Part shown: positions 63,096 through 64,000 of the stretch, one piece after another | Position numbering within the stretch: position 1 is the stretch's first letter | How the letters are laid out: each line of letters opens with the position of its first letter | Assembly (NCBI GenBank): GCA_937888715.1 | Contig: CALARU010000179.1 | Span: 1 to 64,000, forward strand | Reading direction: 5' to 3' | From: an uncultured Planctomycetaceae bacterium | Lineage (GTDB): Bacteria > Planctomycetota > Planctomycetia > Gemmatales > Gemmataceae | DNA length: 64,000 nucleotides | Program-made: the position numbers and the translations under genes | The notes under the pieces: generated by a model | The model's input: only the letters and a program-made list of their open reading frames with translations | Database searches by the model: none | What the model was told of the DNA's origin: nothing

Positions 63096-64000
63096 TTAAG
63101 CTTTACCTGCTTTTTCCACCTCAATAAGGGCAGCAAGGAAATGTACAGGGTCATCTTGGGCCTGAGCAGCGTGCTGCATAGGCTTGAAATTCCCAGCTTT
63201 ACTGCACATTCCATAAAGCCCCGAAGCATTTAAGGTTTTTCCTGCAAGCTCCAAGGCTTCTTCCGATTTTCCCAACTTTTCGAGCAGCTGCAAAAGAACC
63301 TCTGCAGGATAACTGCTGCCATCCGGTTCGTTTTCCTTCGCAATATTTCTGAAATAATCTAAGTTTTTTTCTACATCGCGCCCTGCGTTAATTTCCAAGT
63401 ACTTCCCATAAGATTCATAAAGATTTTCAAAAGGCGGTTCACTTTTTCCCAAGAACCTTGATGAAAGGTTTTTCCCGTACGCACATAACTCTAACGCCAT
63501 CTCTAACTCTTTACACCCAGGCAAATGAATACTCATCTGTACCGCAGAACTCAAATGCGAAAGATCGATATGGTAGTTATCTTCTTCAAACAACCAAGGG
63601 CGGCTTTCAATCAGCTTTTTAATTTCCCCTGCTTCTCCAACTGGAATTTTTTCAACAGCAGAACTATTCCCATCGTGCTTTTCAATTTCATTTCTCAGCC
63701 TGATTGCTAATTCTCCGTACAAAGCACGAATAAGTTTTTGCAAGCAATATTCCCTTACCGCTGGCATTTGCGAAAAATCCTGACTTGTCAAAGTGGTTAT
63801 AGCATTGCAAAGACCATAACGTTCGAGAATCCAATCAAAACCTAGGGGCATGTTCAAACCTTCATAAAACGCAAGCCTGATGGGAACTTCCATTTCATCT
63901 TCAGGTTTGGGTTCCATCGCATCAATCGCAGCTTTGATGGGTTCCGTCTCGCCAATCATTCGATAAAAATTCCACGCTTGCTCGAGATTGTTTTCCTTAA
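63096..64000 (-). CDS. Hypothetical helical protein (5' end cut by right edge)
   Basis: The frame is open to the window end; upstream of the first ATG at 63959 it continues as NNLEQAWNFYR, which fits the helical pattern, so the true start lies outside. The 287 residues after that ATG are mostly helices; the last part (EKLGKSEEALELAGKTLNA) looks like a TPR unit. No signal or catalytic motif is seen in the visible part. I do not recognise the family. It is transcribed toward the cytochrome-type gene, with 148 bases between. Confidence 0.65.
   Translation of the reverse strand, partial: KENNLEQAWNFYRMIGETEPIKAAIDAMEPKPEDEMEVPIRLAFYEGLNMPLGFDWILERYGLCNAITTLTSQDFSQMPAVREYCLQKLIRALYGELAIRLRNEIEKHDGNSSAVEKIPVGEAGEIKKLIESRPWLFEEDNYHIDLSHLSSAVQMSIHLPGCKELEMALELCAYGKNLSSRFLGKSEPPFENLYESYGKYLEINAGRDVEKNLDYFRNIAKENEPDGSSYPAEVLLQLLEKLGKSEEALELAGKTLNASGLYGMCSKAGNFKPMQHAAQAQDDPVHFLAALIEVEKAGKA

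Noticed and set aside
1-64000. Prophage, integrative element or CRISPR array
   Set aside because: No integrase, phage structural gene, transposase or spaced repeats were found. Most genes are housekeeping or typical of planctomycetes.

Overview
The window looks like a chromosomal segment of a planctomycete (Planctomycetota), probably from the Gemmata/Gemmatales side but with a moderately AT-rich genome. The strongest evidence is the pair of a DUF1501 protein with a Tat signal next to a DUF1549/DUF1553 planctomycete cytochrome-type protein (58640-62947). A secreted FGE/SUMF1-like protein, lipoproteins, HEAT-repeat secreted proteins and multihaem cytochromes agree with this. No rRNA, tRNA, CRISPR array, prophage or insertion sequence could be supported. 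The species assignment is inference only.

Layout. 1-1190: the 3' end of an unknown gene, a Phd/VapC toxin-antitoxin pair, and a second copy of that same gene 3' end, so the pair sits between direct repeats. 1358-10954: mfd, convergent with glnE, then miaB, fmt and def on the minus strand. 11025-19207: a minus-strand operon reading cytochrome b-like membrane protein, decahaem cytochrome c, NuoE-NuoF fusion, a 780-residue iron-sulfur protein with two cyclic-nucleotide-binding domains, and a soluble transhydrogenase. A pentahaem cytochrome c554-like gene diverges from it. 20806-29125: a MoaD/ThiS-like ubiquitin fold protein, a phosphoesterase, a lipoprotein, a FabG-type reductase, a HEAT protein, Der, a VanZ-like protein and an outer-membrane beta-barrel candidate. 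29756-38992: Lgt with a PDZ insertion, a rhomboid protease, and a three-gene SPFH operon whose first gene fuses a P1B-type ATPase to an HflK-like domain. 39050-41437: amtB and glnB behind a recognisable sigma-54 promoter. 41836-50323: small conserved genes, a prenyl diphosphate synthase, moaC, rhodanese, glutamate dehydrogenase, an NAD-binding epimerase-like protein, an MBL hydrolase and a two-component pair. 50470-64000: a PIG-L deacetylase, a cluster of REP-like hairpins, the SUMF1 protein, rlmN, a peroxiredoxin, folD, a TPR protein, a YebC protein, the planctomycete pair, and a gene cut by the right edge.

How the genes work together. Nitrogen control is represented by GlnE, GlnB, AmtB and glutamate dehydrogenase. 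Translation start and tRNA/rRNA modification are represented by Def, Fmt, MiaB, RlmN and FolD (which feeds formyl-THF to Fmt). The most unusual content is the redox operon at 11025-19207, which reads as a route from cytoplasmic NADH through flavin and many Fe-S clusters to membrane b haem and exported c haems, with cyclic-nucleotide-type sensors built into the Fe-S hub. Second is the ATPase-HflK fusion with two further SPFH proteins. Neither arrangement corresponds to a characterised system that I can name. Functions stated for them are inferred from domains and gene order.
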